Part shown: piece by piece, positions 7,777-14,977 of the stretch
How positions within the stretch are numbered: position 1 is the stretch's first letter
Layout: each line of letters opens with the position of its first letter
NCBI GenBank assembly: GCA_963592185.1
Contig: CAVAVT010000034.1
Coordinates: forward strand, 1 to 16,562
Reading direction: 5' to 3'
Length of the DNA: 16,562 bases
From: CAVAVT01 sp963592185
Lineage (GTDB): Bacteria > Bacillota > Negativicutes > Selenomonadales > Selenomonadaceae
Notes under the pieces: generated by a model
What the model saw: the letters and a program-made list of their open reading frames with translations, nothing else
Database searches by the model: none
Told to the model about the DNA's origin: nothing
Position numbers and translations under genes: made by a program

Positions 7777-9036
7777 ATGGAAAACGAAGCATCTTTTTTG
7801 GAAAAAATCAATGAAGCTATAGATGATTTTCACGTGGATATGGACCGCCTGAAGTTGATGGCGGCAGCTTTCAGATTTGATATGAATCCCTTGAAGCAGG
7901 ATTATATTTCATCACTGGAGCATTTTAAGTCCTATGCAGATCTTCCCACCGGCAAGGAACAGGGCGAATTTATTGCGGTGGATTTAGGAGGAACAAATCT
8001 CAGGGTATACCTGATTGAACTTTTTGGAAAAGGGGAATACCAGATTCTTCCTAAAATTTCAGAGCCGCTAAAGGTAGATGGGAAATATAATTATACCAAA
8101 GGCTCTGCGGAGGATTTCTTTGATTTCATAGCTGAACTTATCGGTAAAGTAGCGGAAAAGGGGAAGGAATATAGACTTGGACTGACCTTTTCGTTCCCCG
8201 TTGAAATGAAATCTCTGGACAGTGCCATACTTCAGCGTTGGACCAAGGAATTTGATGTTAAAGGCGTGGTGGGGCAGGATGTCATGCAGCTTCTCAGGGA
8301 AGCCCTTCATCGCAAGGGGTTGGACAGAGTGAACCCCACAGCGGTTCTCAACGATACCACATCGGCACTTTTGGCAGCGGCTTACGAAAATCCCCATACC
8401 TACATAGGAGCTATTTATGCCACAGGCTTTAATATTGCCGCCTATGACAAGGGGGCGGATGAGGCTCCAATGGTAATCAATCTGGAGGCTGGCGGCTTTA
8501 GCAAGCTGACACCGAATAATTGGGATATGATGCTGGATAAGGCTTCGGTAAGCCCAGGGGCACAGCGCCTTGAAAAAATGGTTTCCGGAAGATATATGGG
8601 GGAGCTTTACAGCCTGGTGACAGCCAGTCTGATGGGAAAAGAAGAGTCCTTCAATATTGACAGCCGCCAGCTGACTGACATCATGGATACTCCAAAGGAA
8701 GAGCTGTGCAGCTTATTTAAAAGGCTTATGAGGGTTTCTGTTTCCGAAGAGGAAGCTGAAGCTTTGAAAAAGCTAGCGGAGGCTATTTCCGGTCGTTCGG
8801 CACGGCTTGTGGGGGCGGCTCTGGCAGGAGCTTTCTGGCACATAGACTCCTTCATAAACGAAGATAAGCAGTACATAGCCATTGATGGCTCCGTATATAA
8901 CAATATGCCAGGTGTAAGAGAAGGGGTCACAAGGGCACTTTACGAGATTCTTGGAGAAGAGGCAGCACGGGTAGAGGCGGTGCCAGTTGGTCCTGGAACC
9001 ATTCTTGGAGCAGCTATTGCAGCAGGAATGTGTTAA
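7777..9036 (+). CDS. Eukaryote-type hexokinase
   Basis: This enzyme should phosphorylate glucose or a related hexose with ATP, feeding glycolysis. The 419-residue protein matches the eukaryotic hexokinase family, not the bacterial Glk or ROK families. The ATP phosphate loop is DLGGTN (69-74); LGLTFSFP (134-141) and RWTKEFD (154-160) form the sugar site; the catalytic base is D193 in LNDTTSALL. E237 in INLEAGGF is a sugar ligand. EKMVSGRYMGEL is almost the canonical hexokinase sequence, and AIDGSVYNNMPG is the adenosine-side motif. Its length is that of a single 45-50 kDa hexokinase unit, without a mitochondrial-binding N-terminus. The ATG is preceded by GGAG (7765-7768). It lies 24 bases after the ABC-F gene and is followed by a strong terminator, so it is the last gene of the rightward operon. 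Exact sugar preference cannot be read from sequence. Confidence 0.88.
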   Translation: MENEASFLEKINEAIDDFHVDMDRLKLMAAAFRFDMNPLKQDYISSLEHFKSYADLPTGKEQGEFIAVDLGGTNLRVYLIELFGKGEYQILPKISEPLKVDGKYNYTKGSAEDFFDFIAELIGKVAEKGKEYRLGLTFSFPVEMKSLDSAILQRWTKEFDVKGVVGQDVMQLLREALHRKGLDRVNPTAVLNDTTSALLAAAYENPHTYIGAIYATGFNIAAYDKGADEAPMVINLEAGGFSKLTPNNWDMMLDKASVSPGAQRLEKMVSGRYMGELYSLVTASLMGKEESFNIDSRQLTDIMDTPKEELCSLFKRLMRVSVSEEEAEALKKLAEAISGRSARLVGAALAGAFWHIDSFINEDKQYIAIDGSVYNNMPGVREGVTRALYEILGEEAARVEAVPVGPGTILGAAIAAGMC

Positions 9037-9064
9037 AAATAAAATCGTAATTTTGTAGTAAAAA

Positions 9065-9108
9065 GCTGAAGGTGTATCAAAGCATTATACCTTCAGCATT
9101 TTTCTTTT
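9065..9108 (+). terminator. Intrinsic terminator after the hexokinase gene
   Basis: GCTGAAGGTGTA (9065-9076) pairs with TATACCTTCAGC (9086-9097), giving 12 pairs including one G-T, with a nine-base loop, followed by ATTTTTCTTTT. It closes the five-gene rightward run 28 bases past the hexokinase stop codon. Confidence 0.9.
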
Positions 9109-9153
9109 AAGGAATTTTTTGAAAAAAAAGACATTAATTTGCAAGAATGTGCA

Positions 9154-9181
9154 TTGACTTTAATATAAAAGATTATATAAT
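9154..9181 (+). promoter_or_regulatory. Promoter of ndh
   Basis: TTGACT (9154-9159) and a perfect TATAAT (9176-9181) are separated by 16 bases in AT-rich DNA. Transcription would start near 9188, leaving a leader of roughly 125 bases before the ndh ATG. The leader contains the palindrome described at 9244-9266. Confidence 0.75.
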
Positions 9182-9243
9182 AGGACTTAAAAATGATAAG
9201 TTTTGTTTATTCCTACTCTGATTAGTTCATTTTTTCACGTAAA

Positions 9244-9266
9244 TTGTGACAAATATGTCATTACAA
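9244..9266. promoter_or_regulatory. Palindrome in the ndh 5' region (candidate redox or global regulator site)
   Basis: TGACA-AATA-TGTCA (9247-9260) is a perfect ten-base inverted repeat. In another register, outer arms TTGTGA and TTACAA (9244-9249, 9261-9266) are also nearly symmetrical. The site resembles CRP/FNR- or Rex-type operators in its half-sites but fits none exactly in spacing. It lies about 60 bases downstream of the predicted start of transcription, where a bound protein could block elongation. It could also serve an undetected downstream promoter. The regulator is not identifiable from this window. Confidence 0.4.
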
Positions 9267-9313
9267 GATGATGTTATGGGCAAATGTGTATTATATTTTA
9301 GGGAGAGATAATC

Positions 9314-10597
9314 ATGACAGAACAGAGACCTCATGTTGTTATTGTAGGAGCTGGTTTTGCCGGAATTAAGGCTGCTAAAATGCTCTCAAAGGAAGCGGTG
9401 GATGTTACAATTATTGATCGGGAAAATTTCCACCTTTTCCAGCCACTTCTGTATCAGGTATCCACAGCTGTTTTGGCCACAGATGAAATCGCATACCCAA
9501 TCCGTGCATTTTTCAGAGATAAGGATAATGTGGAGCTTTTCATGGCAAAGGCTGAGGGTCTGGATGCCCAGCGCCAGGTGGTAATCACAAACCACGGAGA
9601 GATAAAGTATGATTACCTCATTCTCTGTGCAGGAGCCACCACAAACTATTTCGGAATGAAGTCCGTTGAAGAAAATACCTACGGAATGAAAACCATACAG
9701 GAGGCACTTCACATCCGCAACCATGTCCTTCATATGTTCGAGCGTGCCAACAAGGAAATGGATCCGGCTATCAGACGCCGTATGCTTACTTTTATCTGCG
9801 TAGGCGGAGGTCCTACCGGTGTTGAGGAAGCGGGTGCAATTGCCGAGCTGGTAAGGGTTCAGAAGCAGGAATTCCACAATCTGAATTTTGATGAGGTAAG
9901 CATAAAACTCATTGAGGCTACTGACAAAGTTCTGCCGTCAATGCCTGAGAAACTCAGGGCACACACCATCAAGACCCTGCAGGAAAAGGGCGTTGACGTA
10001 ATGCTGAATACTCAGGTGGTTGACTGCGATAAGAACAGCCTGACCTTGAAAAATGGTACAGTTATTCCGACAAATACTGTTATCTGGGCTGCAGGTGTCC
10101 GCTCTGTAAAGCTTGTGGCAGAGCTGGGCGCAGAGGTTGACCGTGCTGGCAGAATCATTGTAAACCGCAGTATGCAGGTGCCTGGATATCCCAATGTATT
10201 TGCTGCCGGGGACTGCGCACACTTCACTCCCCTTGGATCTGAAAGACCTCTTCCAACCATTGCGCCGGTTGCAACCCAGGGCGCAGCTCTTTGTGCAAGA
10301 AATATCATGCATTTGATTCATGGTGTAAAGGAAGAGGAACTTGACCACTTCGTATACAAGGATTACGGCGGAATGGCCACCATCGGCCGCTGCCAGGCTG
10401 TAGTTTCCTGGGGCATCATAAAAATGACAGGCTTCAGTGCATGGTGCATCTGGATGTTCCTGCATCTTCTCCGTCTTGAAAGTGCCCATGCAGACGTTAC
10501 CGTTGGCATAAAGTGGCTGTGGAACTTCGTTTCCGGTACACGCCTTGGACGTATCATCACCAACATTCACCGTGAAGACGTTAAGCACGTTGACTGA
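9314..10597 (+). CDS. ndh: Type II NADH:quinone oxidoreductase (NDH-2)
   Basis: NDH-2 oxidises NADH and passes electrons through FAD to membrane quinones without pumping ions. The 427-residue protein has the two Rossmann folds of the family: FAD-binding GAGFAG (12-17) at the N-terminus and NADH-binding GGGPTG (164-169), followed by a glutamate-rich VEEAG. AAGDCAHF (297-304) contacts the flavin, and GVRSV precedes it in the usual place. The C-terminus has the hydrophobic FSAWCIWMFLHLLRL stretch expected for monotopic membrane attachment. Length is close to the usual 400-430 residues. GGGAG (9301-9305) sits eight bases before the ATG. The gene has its own promoter and is followed by a termination region, so it is probably monocistronic. 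Other FAD/NAD disulfide-type reductases are unlikely because no redox CxxC is seen. Confidence 0.9.
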   Translation: MTEQRPHVVIVGAGFAGIKAAKMLSKEAVDVTIIDRENFHLFQPLLYQVSTAVLATDEIAYPIRAFFRDKDNVELFMAKAEGLDAQRQVVITNHGEIKYDYLILCAGATTNYFGMKSVEENTYGMKTIQEALHIRNHVLHMFERANKEMDPAIRRRMLTFICVGGGPTGVEEAGAIAELVRVQKQEFHNLNFDEVSIKLIEATDKVLPSMPEKLRAHTIKTLQEKGVDVMLNTQVVDCDKNSLTLKNGTVIPTNTVIWAAGVRSVKLVAELGAEVDRAGRIIVNRSMQVPGYPNVFAAGDCAHFTPLGSERPLPTIAPVATQGAALCARNIMHLIHGVKEEELDHFVYKDYGGMATIGRCQAVVSWGIIKMTGFSAWCIWMFLHLLRLESAHADVTVGIKWLWNFVSGTRLGRIITNIHREDVKHVD

Positions 10598-10822
10598 TTG
10601 ATTAAAAATCGCATAACTTAGTAAACATGAGGATTAACAATATATTCAAAGCCATGAATAACACCCCGGTTAATCCCTGTTTAAACCCCATAGCCCCGGA
10701 GCGCATTATTACTACCCCGTTTTAAAGCCTCCGGGGTAATTTTATCTAAAATTTCTTATTGCAAATCAGAAATGCCGGGAGTATAACGAGGAAATGAAAC
10801 GCAATGTGGAATGTTTTTCCTA
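10598..10822 (+). other. Non-coding stretch between ndh and the metal ATPase; C-rich Rho-site-like segment
   Basis: No gene is supported in the 318-base gap from 10598 to 10915. Bases about 10653-10716 carry five C tracts of three or four (at ACCCC, TCCC, ACCCC, GCCCC and ACCCC) in an otherwise AT-rich, G-poor background, which resembles a Rho-loading region in the ndh transcript. The segment is followed by the hairpin at 10694-10736. The remaining sequence to 10822 is AT-rich and featureless to my reading. Confidence 0.35.
10694..10748 (+). terminator. Probable terminator downstream of ndh
   Basis: CCCCGGAG (10694-10701) pairs perfectly with CTCCGGGG (10729-10736) around a 27-base loop, and TAATTTTATC follows. 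The stem is very GC-rich, but the loop is large and the T tract is broken, so efficiency is uncertain. It lies 97 bases after the ndh stop codon. Confidence 0.6.
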
Positions 10823-10851
10823 TTGAAAAACTTGAACAAAGGCGTTATAAT
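10823..10851 (+). promoter_or_regulatory. Promoter of the metal-exporting ATPase gene
   Basis: TTGAAA (10823-10828) and a perfect TATAAT (10846-10851) are separated by exactly 17 bases. Transcription should begin near 10858, the first base of the inverted repeat that follows. Confidence 0.82.
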
Positions 10852-10857
10852 CGAATC

Positions 10858-10881
10858 ATGAACAAATGAATGAATGTTCAT
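10858..10881. promoter_or_regulatory. Perfect 7-10-7 inverted repeat over the ATPase transcription start (ArsR/SmtB-like operator)
   Basis: ATGAACA (10858-10864) and TGTTCAT (10875-10881) are exact reverse complements flanking AATGAATGAA. The repeat begins about seven bases after the -10 and covers the expected start point, an ideal place for repression. TGAACA/TGTTCA half-sites are typical of SmtB/ZiaR/CzrA-type zinc sensors that control P1B ATPases. The regulator gene itself is not in this window, so the assignment is inference from position, symmetry and the adjoining gene. Confidence 0.6.
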
Positions 10882-10915
10882 ATGTTAGTTAAAACGGCGA
10901 GGGGACTGAAAGGCA

Positions 10916-12805
10916 ATGAATAAGAAACAAAAAAAGAATTTCATGAGAATTATAATTTCAGCTGTTATTTTAGCTTTTGTTATATTTGCTGATGTAGAGG
11001 GACCAGCACAGCTTTTTGCATATTTAGTTCCCTATCTTATTGTGGGATATGATGTACTTTTGAAGGCGGTGAAGGGCATACAGAAGCGGCAGCCCTTTGA
11101 TGAATACCTGCTGATGGCGGTAGCCTCCATCGGTGCTTTTGTTATAGCTACTTTCACCGGGGAAGGATATACCGAGGCAACGGCGGTAATGTGGTTCTAT
11201 CAGGTGGGCGAGCTTTTTGAGTCCTATGCTGTGGGCAAAAGCCGTGAAAATATCAGCAATCTCATGGATATCCGTCCGGATTACGCCAATATTGAAGATG
11301 AAAACGGGGAGCTTGAGAAGGTGGATCCGGATGAGGTGGAAATCGGAACTATCATCGTTGTTAAGCCTGGAGAGAAAATCCCCATTGACGGCGTGGTTGT
11401 GGAAGGAAGCTCCATGCTGAACACTGTGGCACTTACCGGCGAGAGCCTGCCTAGGGAGGCAAAGGAAGGTTCTGAGGTTCTCAGTGGCTGCATTACTGTT
11501 AATGGACTTTTGAAAATTCGCACCACTAAGGAATTTGATGAATCCACCGCAAGCAAAATAATTGAGCTGGTGGAGGATGCCTCCTCAAGAAAATCCCGTT
11601 CCGAGGCTTTTATTTCAAAATTTGCCCGGGTATATACTCCGATTGTTGTATATGCAGCCATTGCTCTGGCTGTACTGCCTCCATTGGTGAGAATGCTTTT
11701 CCTGGGAAGTGAGCCTCTTTGGATGGAATGGATTTACCGTGCCTTGACCTTCCTGGTTATCAGCTGTCCCTGTGCTTTGGTTATAAGTGTGCCTTTAAGC
11801 TTCTTTTCCGGTATCGGCGGTGCAAGCCGTCAGGGTGTGCTCATTAAAGGCTCCAACTATATGGAGGCTCTGGCACAGGTGGATACTGTGGTATTCGACA
11901 AGACCGGTACCCTTACAAAGGGTGTATTTGAACTTTCGTCAATTCAGCCAGCAAATGTCCAGCCGGAGGAGCTGCTTCATCTTCTCACCCATGCGGAGCA
12001 TTTTTCTACCCATCCAATTGCAGAGTCAATCAGGAGAGCATGTAAGCACGAAGGTGACGGCTGCGATGTGAAGCTCATTGAGGAGGTTTCCGGACAGGGA
12101 ATTAAGGCAATGGTCAACAATCATGAGGTATGGGCTGGCAATGAACGATTGATGAAGGCAGCGGGAGTGGAGTGTTCCAAGGAGGAACAGATAGGCACGG
12201 TAGTTCATGTGGCTGTAGATGGAAAATACATGGGCTTCGTGGTGGCATCGGATATCGTCAAGGAAAATTCCAAGGACGCAATTGCGGCACTTGGCAGGAA
12301 CGGAATAAAAAATACAGTTATGCTTACTGGTGACAAAAAGGTCGTGGCTGAAAGCGTTGCCAAAGAGCTTGGCATTAAAACGGTGTATAGCGAGCTTCTG
12401 CCCCAGGATAAGGTGGCAAAGGTTGAGGAGCTTTTGGAGGCTGAAAAAAGCAGTAATGGCAAGCTTGCCTTCGTGGGAGACGGCATAAACGATGCGCCGG
12501 TGCTTTCCCGTGCCGATGTGGGAATCGCCATGGGGGCCATGGGCTCCGATGCAGCAATAGAGGCTGCGGATATCGTTCTCATGGATGATGATCCATTGAA
12601 GATTTCCCTTGCACAGCGGATTGCCCGTAAAACCTTGGGTATCGTTCGTCAGAATATAGTTTTTTCCATAGGTATCAAAGTCATGGTGCTGGTACTGGGA
12701 GCACTGGGCTATGCAAATATGTGGGGAGCAATATTCGCTGATGTGGGTGTTCTGATTCTCGCTGTACTGAATGCTGGAAGAGCACTGTTCACAGAAGAGG
12801 CGTGA
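10916..12805 (+). CDS. zntA: P1B-2-type Zn2+/Cd2+/Pb2+ exporting ATPase lacking an N-terminal metal-binding domain
   Basis: This inner-membrane pump should export soft divalent metals using ATP. The 629-residue protein has two N-terminal membrane helices, then the catalytic core: TGES (174-177) in the actuator domain, SCPCAL in helix M4 (C284 and C286 as metal ligands), phosphorylated D328 in DKTGT, the nucleotide-site H366-P367, TGD and GDGIND (521-526). K588 in the penultimate helix and D609 in FADVG of the last helix are the residues that mark the Zn/Cd/Pb class rather than copper pumps. The N-terminus has only a short lysine-rich segment before the first helix, with no GMTCxxC domain. The ATG lies 11 bases after GAGGGG; AAAGG is closer but very near the start. 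A strong promoter with a candidate metal-sensor operator lies immediately upstream. cadA is an equally valid name. Confidence 0.9.
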   Translation: MNKKQKKNFMRIIISAVILAFVIFADVEGPAQLFAYLVPYLIVGYDVLLKAVKGIQKRQPFDEYLLMAVASIGAFVIATFTGEGYTEATAVMWFYQVGELFESYAVGKSRENISNLMDIRPDYANIEDENGELEKVDPDEVEIGTIIVVKPGEKIPIDGVVVEGSSMLNTVALTGESLPREAKEGSEVLSGCITVNGLLKIRTTKEFDESTASKIIELVEDASSRKSRSEAFISKFARVYTPIVVYAAIALAVLPPLVRMLFLGSEPLWMEWIYRALTFLVISCPCALVISVPLSFFSGIGGASRQGVLIKGSNYMEALAQVDTVVFDKTGTLTKGVFELSSIQPANVQPEELLHLLTHAEHFSTHPIAESIRRACKHEGDGCDVKLIEEVSGQGIKAMVNNHEVWAGNERLMKAAGVECSKEEQIGTVVHVAVDGKYMGFVVASDIVKENSKDAIAALGRNGIKNTVMLTGDKKVVAESVAKELGIKTVYSELLPQDKVAKVEELLEAEKSSNGKLAFVGDGINDAPVLSRADVGIAMGAMGSDAAIEAADIVLMDDDPLKISLAQRIARKTLGIVRQNIVFSIGIKVMVLVLGALGYANMWGAIFADVGVLILAVLNAGRALFTEEA

Positions 12806-12857
12806 GCCGGTAATCGGATGTAAACTAACAAACGTCCCTGCCAAGGCTTAATAAATG

Positions 12858-12866
12858 TGTTACAAT
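12858..12866 (+). promoter_or_regulatory. Extended -10 promoter of the SGNH hydrolase gene
   Basis: TGTTACAAT supplies the TGn extension and -10 TACAAT (12861-12866); no good -35 is seen 17 bases upstream. There is no clear terminator between the ATPase stop at 12805 and this site, so read-through from the ATPase promoter is also possible. Confidence 0.5.
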
Positions 12867-12915
12867 AGTACAGAATGTCCATTGGGACCGACTATGAGTG
12901 ATGGGAGATTCTGTA

Positions 12916-14223
12916 ATGAATTTAATAAAAAAAGTACTGGCAGGTATTTTGACCAGTATAACAATATTTCTTTTTTCCAATGGGGCTGAGGCTGCCAGCG
13001 GTGATGAGGCAGCTGCTGCGGCCTATAGCGCAAACAACGGACGTATGGACAAGGTTCGGCTGGAATGGGAGGTTGTGCCAAAGGCTGTTCGGTACAATTT
13101 CTATATCCTCAAGGACCCTACAGACAACTATGGAAGTATTGCTGATATAATCAGAAATATATATACCAATGGGTACGAGCTGGATACCTCGTCCATGGGA
13201 ACTGATAAATGGGGATATTACTGGAAGGTCCGGGCCTTTGACCTTGATGGGAATATTATTAAGGATACAGAAGTAAGGCCTCTGATTCAGGGTGAGATAA
13301 ATCCAGAAACTGTAAAGCCCACAACAGAGTTTGATAAAATGGATTACATGCCGCTGTATCCGGTGTATTCCTGGGTTCCCTTTAATGGAGCTGAAAGCTA
13401 TGATATTCAGGTGTACAAGGTCAGTAACGGCCGGGATGTGAGAATCCGTGAGCTGAAGAATTTAACAGGAAATATTTTCTACGAGTATGGGGGATATACC
13501 CATTCAGGAAAATATTATTGGAGGATTCTTCCCAAAAGCAGCACTGGTGCAGCTATGGCGGAGTGGTCCGAGCCAAGCCGTTTTGAAATCACCGATTATG
13601 CTCCGGTGGCAGCCCTTGGTGACAGCATAACCCATGGGGGCGGCTCTGTGATTGTTCCTCCGGGATATAAAATTTTTGACTGGGAAAGCTACAGCTCCGT
13701 GCCTGTGAAAAATCTCGGCTTCAGCGGTGACACCGTGGAGGGAATGAGCGAGCGTTTTGAACGTGAGGTTCTCCCCTTCGCACCAAAGCTTTTGGTGATA
13801 ATGGGCGGTGTGAACAACTATAGGGAAGGAGCTACAGCCTGGAAGGTAATAAGCGGTCTGAGAAATCTCAGCAGCAAGTGTGACTCCTATGGTATCATTC
13901 CTGTTTTCCTTACGGTTACTCCCATTAATCCTGATAAAATAGCCAAAATCGAGGGTATCGGAAATCCCAGTTACGGCTGGATGGAGGAGCAACAGACCAT
14001 CAACCAGTGGATTAGGCGGCAGCCTCACTATATAGATGTGGCAAGCGCCATGACCGACAGCAGGGGCTGGCTTGCTGATGAGACTACCACAGACGGACTC
14101 CATCCTGACCTTCCGGGGAAAAGGCTTATTGGAGAAAAAGTTGGAGAATATCTTGAAGAGAATTTCCCTGACATAGCCAATGAAGCAAAGGCTGTAGTGG
14201 AGAAAAATAGGACGCAGGAATAA
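12916..14223 (+). CDS. Secreted SGNH/GDSL hydrolase with N-terminal fibronectin-III-like modules
   Basis: The 435-residue precursor should be exported and act as an esterase or lipase outside the cytoplasmic membrane, perhaps on acylated cell-wall or dietary polysaccharide; the substrate is unknown. A signal peptide (basic MNLIKK, hydrophobic core to about 20, probable cleavage after AEA at 24-26) has no lipobox cysteine. Residues about 45-120 and 140-215 look like two beta-sandwich modules (LEWEVVPKAVRYNFYIL; YSWVPFNGAESYDIQVY), reminiscent of fibronectin III. The catalytic domain carries all SGNH blocks: GDS (235-237, nucleophile S237), NLGFSG (266-271), GGVNN (297-301, N300) and DGLH (393-396). 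Start ATG 12916 is eight bases after GGGAG (12903-12907) and gives a clean signal peptide; the GTG at 12898 and ATG at 12901 lie before or in that site. A bidirectional terminator follows immediately. Confidence 0.85.
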   Translation: MNLIKKVLAGILTSITIFLFSNGAEAASGDEAAAAAYSANNGRMDKVRLEWEVVPKAVRYNFYILKDPTDNYGSIADIIRNIYTNGYELDTSSMGTDKWGYYWKVRAFDLDGNIIKDTEVRPLIQGEINPETVKPTTEFDKMDYMPLYPVYSWVPFNGAESYDIQVYKVSNGRDVRIRELKNLTGNIFYEYGGYTHSGKYYWRILPKSSTGAAMAEWSEPSRFEITDYAPVAALGDSITHGGGSVIVPPGYKIFDWESYSSVPVKNLGFSGDTVEGMSERFEREVLPFAPKLLVIMGGVNNYREGATAWKVISGLRNLSSKCDSYGIIPVFLTVTPINPDKIAKIEGIGNPSYGWMEEQQTINQWIRRQPHYIDVASAMTDSRGWLADETTTDGLHPDLPGKRLIGEKVGEYLEENFPDIANEAKAVVEKNRTQE

Positions 14224-14229
14224 AATAAG

Positions 14230-14280
14230 CCCGATGACAGCGAGTGTTTAAGAGGCAGCTTGTCATCGGGTATTTTTATT
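14230..14280. terminator. Bidirectional terminator between convergent SGNH hydrolase and yigZ genes
   Basis: CCCGATGACA (14230-14239) pairs perfectly with TGTCATCGGG (14261-14270) around a 21-base loop. TATTTTTATT follows on the plus strand, and the upstream AT-rich bases give a T-rich tail on the minus strand. The plus-strand T tract overlaps the last codons and stop of yigZ. Confidence 0.88.
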
Positions 14281-14926
14281 CGTCTATAACGCCGGTATCT
14301 TCTGGAAGCTCCACATATTCATTTCCCAGGTCCTCCAGCTGGCACTTTCCAGCCAGAAGATCCACTATTACGGCTTGCTGGGATTCAGAGCGTTCCAGCT
14401 CCAGAAGCAGGGTAAGTGCCACCTTGTCGGTGTACTCCTTGTCAGCAACACGGATTTCCTGAAGCCGGAGATGATTTTCCAGGGTTCCAAGGAGACTGTA
14501 GTCAATGGTGACTTTGATGCGGCTGAAAAGGCTTATAGCTGATATGCCAGAGGCTTCTATGCCAAGGGCGGCGGTATGGCTGTAGGCTCTTATGAGTCCT
14601 CCGGCACCAAGCTTTATTCCGCCGAAATATCTGGTGACTACAATAACAGTGTCAGTAAGACCATTTTTCTTGATGGTTTCCAGGATTGGATTTCCAGCGG
14701 TTCCCCCCGGCTCCCCATCATCGTTGGATTTCTGTTTTTCGGAATTTTCCCCAAGTACCCAGGCGGAGCAGTTGTGTCTTGCATCGAAGTATTTCTTTTT
14801 CATGGACAAGATAAAGGTCTGGGCTTCCTCCTCGGAGCTGATACGGGCTGTGTGGGCTATGAATCTTGATTTTTGAATTTCATATTCAGCCTCTGCATTT
14901 TTAGTGATAGTTTTGTGATTTTTCAT
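14276..14926 (-). CDS. yigZ: YigZ/IMPACT (UPF0029) family protein
   Basis: This 216-residue protein matches the YigZ/YvyE branch of the IMPACT family, conserved but without a settled bacterial function; the eukaryotic relative IMPACT modulates Gcn2 signalling. The N-terminal UPF0029 domain shows the hallmark strings ARHNCSAWVLG (49-59), NDDGEPGGTAG (68-78) and TRYFGGIKLGAGGL (98-111). The C-terminal half (about 135-205) fits the ferredoxin-like DUF1949 domain usual in this family. The length matches the family norm of about 205-217 residues. GGAGG (complement of 14936-14940) lies nine bases before the ATG. It converges on the SGNH hydrolase gene and shares its terminator. I found no clear promoter between it and the divergent permease gene. 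Confidence 0.9.
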   Translation of the reverse strand: MKNHKTITKNAEAEYEIQKSRFIAHTARISSEEEAQTFILSMKKKYFDARHNCSAWVLGENSEKQKSNDDGEPGGTAGNPILETIKKNGLTDTVIVVTRYFGGIKLGAGGLIRAYSHTAALGIEASGISAISLFSRIKVTIDYSLLGTLENHLRLQEIRVADKEYTDKVALTLLLELERSESQQAVIVDLLAGKCQLEDLGNEYVELPEDTGVIDE

Positions 14927-14977
14927 CTAAAGAAACCTCCGGGAGTTTTTCAAAAATAAACAGTAATATATGCTTTT

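Noticed and set aside
9193..9225. A ten-codon aromatic-rich open frame (MISFVYSYSD) in the ndh leader, as a leader peptide
   Set aside because: Its start lies only about five bases after the predicted transcription start, so it would have no ribosome site on the mRNA, and no attenuator structure follows it.
9938..10588. A 216-residue minus-strand open frame opposite ndh
   Set aside because: It overlaps the conserved flavin-binding part of ndh and shows no recognisable domain or ribosome site.
12026..12844. A 272-residue minus-strand open frame opposite the metal ATPase
   Set aside because: It lies wholly over conserved P-type ATPase motifs, has a His/Cys-rich random composition and no start signal; treated as a shadow.
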